Shown one piece after another: positions 5,516 through 8,669 of a DNA stretch of 8,669 nucleotides (within the stretch, counting starts at the first letter, position 1; every line of letters starts with the position of its first letter). Under the pieces are notes generated by a model that did no database searches, had not been told where the DNA came from, and saw only the letters and a program-made list of their open reading frames with translations. Source of the DNA: Microcaldota archaeon. GTDB lineage: Archaea > Micrarchaeota > Micrarchaeia > Micrarchaeales > Micrarchaeaceae. The stretch is taken from NCBI GenBank assembly GCA_027365815.1, contig DAHXLV010000024.1, positions 1 to 8,669 of the forward strand, given 5' to 3'. A program made the position numbers and the translations under genes.

Positions 5516-6397
5516 TCACTTTCTTCCGCTCACCCTTGCGTTATGGAATAGGTACTGCTGCGCGTACCCCCTGTAAACGCCCCATCTCCCTTCAGCAAAT
5601 TCCTGTATCTGCGCCATACCCATCTTCCGTCCTTTGAAGTATATTCTCTCCATCGCCCTCTTTATATGCACATCTATGGGAAATGCCTCCAGGTTGCCGT
5701 AGCCCATAAGGGCGATGCAATCGGCCACCTTCCCCCCTACGCCGTCTATCTCCATCAGGCTATCTCTCAGCTTTTCGTATTTTCCGGCAGGCAGTTTTCC
5801 AAGGTTGAGGTTGTTGGTGCAGTATTCCGCGGCACTCTTGATGTATTTAGCGCGGAAGCCTGCGCCGAGGTCCCTGAAGTCCTTTTCCGTACCTTTCATC
5901 AGGTCGGCGCTCTGCGGGAAGCCTTTTGCAACAGCCTTGCCGCCCGAATCGTATATCTCCTTGCCGAACCTCTGGATTATGTTTCTCGTTATCAGCCTTA
6001 TGCGCTTCACGTTGTTGAATTGCGAGATTATGAAGACGAGCGTGGTCTCCCACGGGTCGTTCAGCGTGAGCCGCATCCCCCTGTAGGCCGATATGGCCTT
6101 GGCCATGCTCTGGTCGGTGTTTATCTTCTTGTATATCTTCTGCATGTCGTCGCTAAGCCTGAACCTCCTGCTAACCTCGCCGGTTGCCGGCGCAGCGTGC
6201 CTGCCCATTATATGGAGCGTGCCTTTTTCGTCGTCCCCTGAATGCATCAGGTTGATTACCGAACTGTCGTACGGGTACACTATTGTGTTGCTTACCTCGT
6301 TGTAGTCGGCGTAGAACGTCAGGGGCTGTGCGCTCTCGAAAGTATGCTTAAGGCTGAAAATGGAGACAGGTATTTCTGGTATATGCGCATGCTCCAA
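5516..6397 (-). CDS. ogg: 8-oxoguanine DNA glycosylase/AP lyase, OGG1 type
   Basis: Bifunctional base-excision repair enzyme that removes 8-oxoG and cleaves the abasic site. At 293 residues it has the two-part OGG1 architecture: an N-terminal OGG domain (about 1-108) and the HhH-GPD catalytic domain. The hairpin and active site read MEIDGVGGKVADCIALMG (215-232) with Schiff-base lysine K223. The catalytic aspartate is D242 in PIDVH, 19 residues later exactly as in human OGG1 (K249/D268). C227, Q280 and F284 match the human residues C253, Q315 and F319 that hold 8-oxoG. The helix SQFNNVKRI at 125-133 has Phe where human OGG1 has N149. The start is TTG at 6397-6395, with GGAG seven bases upstream; no ATG or GTG is available in frame nearby, and the next in-frame Met is residue 51, inside the N-terminal domain. 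It sits four bases after glyS. Confidence 0.93.
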   Translation of the reverse strand: MEHAHIPEIPVSIFSLKHTFESAQPLTFYADYNEVSNTIVYPYDSSVINLMHSGDDEKGTLHIMGRHAAPATGEVSRRFRLSDDMQKIYKKINTDQSMAKAISAYRGMRLTLNDPWETTLVFIISQFNNVKRIRLITRNIIQRFGKEIYDSGGKAVAKGFPQSADLMKGTEKDFRDLGAGFRAKYIKSAAEYCTNNLNLGKLPAGKYEKLRDSLMEIDGVGGKVADCIALMGYGNLEAFPIDVHIKRAMERIYFKGRKMGMAQIQEFAEGRWGVYRGYAQQYLFHNARVSGRK

Positions 6398-6401
6398 CGA
6401 C

Positions 6402-7874
6402 TCACTCCGCCGCGTACGCCTTTGCCAGGAAGGACGACAGCTCTTCGGCCTTTATCCTGGACTGCGATTTGTCGTCACGGTTCCTCACCGTAACGGTTCC
6501 GTATTCCGGTGAGCCCTCCTCCACGCTCTTGAAGTCGACGGTTACGCAATATGGCGTCCCCACATCATCCATCCTCGCATACCTTCTGCCTATCGAGCCG
6601 CTGTAGTCGGTTACGGTCTTGAACCTGCGCCTTACAGAATTGTATATCTTGCCTGTCAGTTCCTCCAGTTTCCCGTCTTTCTGCAGCGGGAATATGGCTG
6701 CCTGGTATGGCGCGAGCGCTTTCGGGAGCGTGAGCACGCTCCTGTCTTCATCCTTCTTGTAGAAGACATCGAGCAGCATCCAGACATTCCTGTCCACGCC
6801 GAAGCTCAGCTCCAGCACGTTTGGGGTAACCTTCTTGCCGTCTACGGTTACCGCGAGTTCCTGGCCTGAGCCCTTGGAATGCGACGTAAGGTCGTAGTCG
6901 CCCCTGTAGTGCAGCCCGCCGACCTCACGGAAGCCGCCCCAGCTCTCTATGTCGACCTCGATGTCCATGTGTACCTTGTTGTAGAACGCCTTCTCGTCAC
7001 CGCCCTTCTCAAGGAACCTGAACCTGTCTTTTGGAACGCCGATTGTTTCGGTGTAGAACCTGTCAATGAGCGCCATGTGGTATGCATAGAACTCCGGTAT
7101 GCCGTACATTTTTGCAACCTCTGCGGCGGTGAGCTGCTGGCTTTTCTTGTCGGCGTATGCGACCACTGTGAATTTTCTGCTTGACAGTTCGCCGATCTCT
7201 GGCTTCCAGCTTTCAGGGTCGAAAAATATCTGCAGCTCTGCTTGGGTAAGCTCCCTCATCCTGTACAGCCCCTGCCTGGGCGAGATCTCGTTCCTGTACG
7301 CCTTCCCTATTATGGCGAGCCCTAGCGGCAGCGTCTTTCTCAGCGTGTTGAACTCCTGGAAGAAGTTCAGGTATGCCGACTGCGCTGTCTCCGGCCTCAG
7401 GTATCCTTTGTCCGCCTTCTCGGGGCCGAGACTGACCCCTATCATCATGTTGAAAGTTTTTGATTTGCCGAGGGCTGATCCGCATTTCGGGCATTTTATG
7501 CCATTCCTCTCGATCAGCGAGTCCATCTCTTCGGGTGATGCGCCTTCAGATACGCTTACCTTCCTCTCCGAAAGCAGCACGTCTGTCCTGTAGTATGTTT
7601 TGCATTTCGTGCAGCCAACAAGAACGTCGTTAAACCTTGTGGAATGGCCGGATGCGACCAGCGGTTTTTCCGGCAGCATGTTGGAACCTTCGATGAGGTG
7701 GTAATCCTGGCTGCTGTCGACAAAATATGACAGCCAAAGACTCTCAAACCTCCTCTTGAGCAGGGCGCCCAGGTGCCCGTAGTCGAAAAGTCCGGACGCT
7801 CCCCCGTATATCTCTGCGCTGGGCCAGAAGAAGCCCTTGCTCTTCGCGTATGCTAGGAGTTCCTCGATTTTCAT
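6402..7874 (-). CDS. glyS: Glycyl-tRNA synthetase, alpha2 class II (archaeal/eukaryotic type)
   Basis: Charges tRNA-Gly with glycine in the cytoplasm. With this start the protein has 490 residues, short but normal for the archaeal homodimeric type. Landmarks: GFFWPSAEIYGG at 14-25, and DYGHLGALLKRRFESLW as motif 1. Two zinc-knuckle pairs follow, C88-x2-C91 and C128-x2-C131, within the insertion. GYLRPETAQ lies at 157-165, motif 2 is YRNEISPRQGLYRMRE at about 193-208, and motif 3 is NVLELSFGVDRNVW at about 352-365. The last 110 residues form the HGTP anticodon-binding domain (SIGRRYARMDDVGTPYC). Start choice: ATG 7874 lies about 27 bases from the TATA box, so the mRNA would be nearly leaderless. 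ATG 7883 or TTG 7889 would lengthen the protein by three or five residues. It heads the glyS-ogg-translin operon. Confidence 0.95.
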   Translation of the reverse strand: MKIEELLAYAKSKGFFWPSAEIYGGASGLFDYGHLGALLKRRFESLWLSYFVDSSQDYHLIEGSNMLPEKPLVASGHSTRFNDVLVGCTKCKTYYRTDVLLSERKVSVSEGASPEEMDSLIERNGIKCPKCGSALGKSKTFNMMIGVSLGPEKADKGYLRPETAQSAYLNFFQEFNTLRKTLPLGLAIIGKAYRNEISPRQGLYRMRELTQAELQIFFDPESWKPEIGELSSRKFTVVAYADKKSQQLTAAEVAKMYGIPEFYAYHMALIDRFYTETIGVPKDRFRFLEKGGDEKAFYNKVHMDIEVDIESWGGFREVGGLHYRGDYDLTSHSKGSGQELAVTVDGKKVTPNVLELSFGVDRNVWMLLDVFYKKDEDRSVLTLPKALAPYQAAIFPLQKDGKLEELTGKIYNSVRRRFKTVTDYSGSIGRRYARMDDVGTPYCVTVDFKSVEEGSPEYGTVTVRNRDDKSQSRIKAEELSSFLAKAYAAE

Positions 7875-7900
7875 AGGATTCATATACAATGTTCCGCATC

Positions 7901-7908
7901 AATATAAA
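7901..7908 (-). promoter_or_regulatory. TATA box of the glyS-ogg-translin operon
   Basis: On the minus strand TTTTTATATT is the best match to an archaeal TATA box in the window. It lies in the 43-base gap between the M16 peptidase stop and glyS. The expected transcript start near 7878 supports the ATG at 7874 as the glyS start. The same T-run could also help terminate the peptidase transcript. Confidence 0.6.
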
Positions 7909-7917
7909 AATGGTGCG

Positions 7918-8669
7918 TTACCTTGGTTTGAGTATGTACATAGCGTACCTGTCGACGTCTATGTAGCTGCCGCAGTACCCCCTTAGGTCGTCGAGCCCGA
8001 CCCGCGCTATTAGCTCTGGCATCCTCCCCGGCAGGTTCGGGTCGCCCTCCGTCATCTGCGACGCCGTCGCCCACACCGCCATGTCGAGCGACCTCTCCCT
8101 CGCTATGGTGTAGCCTATGCGTAGCTCGTTCTTGACTGTGTCCAGCTCCTTTTTCTTTACCTCGCCGTTCTGCAGCTTCTCGAACTCCTTTAGTATGACG
8201 CGCTCCGCCTCCAGCAGGTTGCGCTGCTCCACCCCGGCCTCTGCGCCGAAGAAGCCGTATGTGGAATAGGTATACGATTTTGCGAATGGCTCGTATGACA
8301 GGCCTCTCTTCTCGCGCACCTCCTCAAAGAGCCTGTGCTGCAGTAGCTTCTCTGCTACAAGCGATGATAGATATTCGGAAAACTTCGCCTTCCTGAATTC
8401 CGGCGTCTTGAACCCTATGCCTATCCTCGTCTGCTTCACTCCGCGCCTGGTCACAACCAGCGTGTTCCTCTCCTGTTTCTCCCTCGAAACATGCCGCACA
8501 GGCGCCTTTCCCTTCTTGCGGAATCCTGCAAAGTGCCTCTTTGCCGCGCCAAGGGCTGTAGACACGGCTGCGCCCCCGTATATGGAGAGCACCATATTGG
8601 CCGGTGAGTAATAGTTGTTGTAAACCTTCAGTAGGTCCTGCCTTGTCATGCCCCTGGTATCGCGGGGGT
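7918..8669 (-). CDS. M16-family zinc metallopeptidase (insulinase/processing-peptidase type), C-terminal part
   Basis: The frame is open to the right edge of the window, so this is the 3' part of a longer gene. The codons before the ATG at 8649 encode a continuation (PRDTRG), and RGMTRQDLLKVYNNYYSPANMVLSIYG is the linker at the end of the M16 N-terminal domain, so that ATG is not the true start. The rest is the second M16 domain: the strand TRIGIGFKTPEF, then LSSLVAEKLLQHRLFEEVREKRGLSYEPFAKSYTYSTYGFFG. The latter carries the RGLSY signature and the paired substrate-binding region typical of the family. The catalytic HxxEH motif would lie upstream and is not visible, so whether this is an active peptidase or an inactive partner cannot be decided. 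The stop is TAA at 7920-7918, followed by the glyS promoter. Confidence 0.88.
   Translation of the reverse strand, partial: PRDTRGMTRQDLLKVYNNYYSPANMVLSIYGGAAVSTALGAAKRHFAGFRKKGKAPVRHVSREKQERNTLVVTRRGVKQTRIGIGFKTPEFRKAKFSEYLSSLVAEKLLQHRLFEEVREKRGLSYEPFAKSYTYSTYGFFGAEAGVEQRNLLEAERVILKEFEKLQNGEVKKKELDTVKNELRIGYTIARERSLDMAVWATASQMTEGDPNLPGRMPELIARVGLDDLRGYCGSYIDVDRYAMYILKPR

Noticed and set aside
5666..6241. 191-codon open frame on the plus strand opposite ogg
   Set aside because: It lies entirely antisense to a well-conserved glycosylase, has no family signature or ribosome binding site, and is explained by codon bias of the real gene.
8647..8649. ATG as start of the M16 peptidase
   Set aside because: The reading frame continues upstream to the window edge with family-like residues, and the ATG falls inside a conserved linker.

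Overview
The window looks like a gene-dense archaeal chromosome segment of about 50-55% GC. Every confidently recognised gene is an archaeal core or information-processing type: LonB with its membrane insertion, L29, SUI1/eIF1, Kae1, Bud32, S26e, archaeal/eukaryotic-type GlyRS, an OGG1-type glycosylase and a translin/TRAX protein. Ile codons are mostly ATA and Arg codons mostly AGG. Several starts are GTG or TTG, and intergenic gaps are often 0-5 bases. A small-genome archaeon such as a DPANN member (possibly Micrarchaeota-like) fits, but this is inference from gene content and style. No rRNA, tRNA, CRISPR array, insertion sequence or other mobile element is visible, and no stretch over 300 bases lacks a gene.

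Layout. (1) 1-442, minus: 5' part of lonB, cut by the window edge after its first transmembrane segment. (2) 564-1075, plus: rpl29 and eIF1/SUI1, overlapping by one base. This pair is detached from the ribosomal-protein cluster where it usually sits. (3) 1125-2724, plus: kae1 and bud32, two KEOPS subunits for the t6A tRNA modification, with a probable promoter of their own. (4) 2725-3837, minus: rps26e followed by a four-helix membrane protein carrying a B-box-like zinc finger. Its stop codon abuts the bud32 stop. (5) 3921-4903, plus: a degenerate RpiB-like protein with a duplicated C-terminal motif, translationally overlapped with an XRE-like HTH regulator. The 83-base gap between rps26e and this pair appears to hold a divergent promoter. 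(6) 4933-7874, minus: a tight glyS - ogg - translin operon with 4-base gaps, read from a clear TATA box at 7901-7908. (7) 7918-8669, minus: C-terminal part of an M16 metallopeptidase, cut by the window edge.

Function as a whole. Most genes serve translation (L29, S26e, eIF1, KEOPS, GlyRS) or quality control and repair (LonB, M16 peptidase, OGG, translin-family RNase). The least conventional piece is the pair at 3921-4903. There, an isomerase-fold protein that has lost its catalytic residues is coupled to a DNA-binding protein, which suggests a ligand-sensing regulatory unit that I do not recognise as described. The membrane zinc-finger protein co-transcribed with S26e is the second unexplained element.
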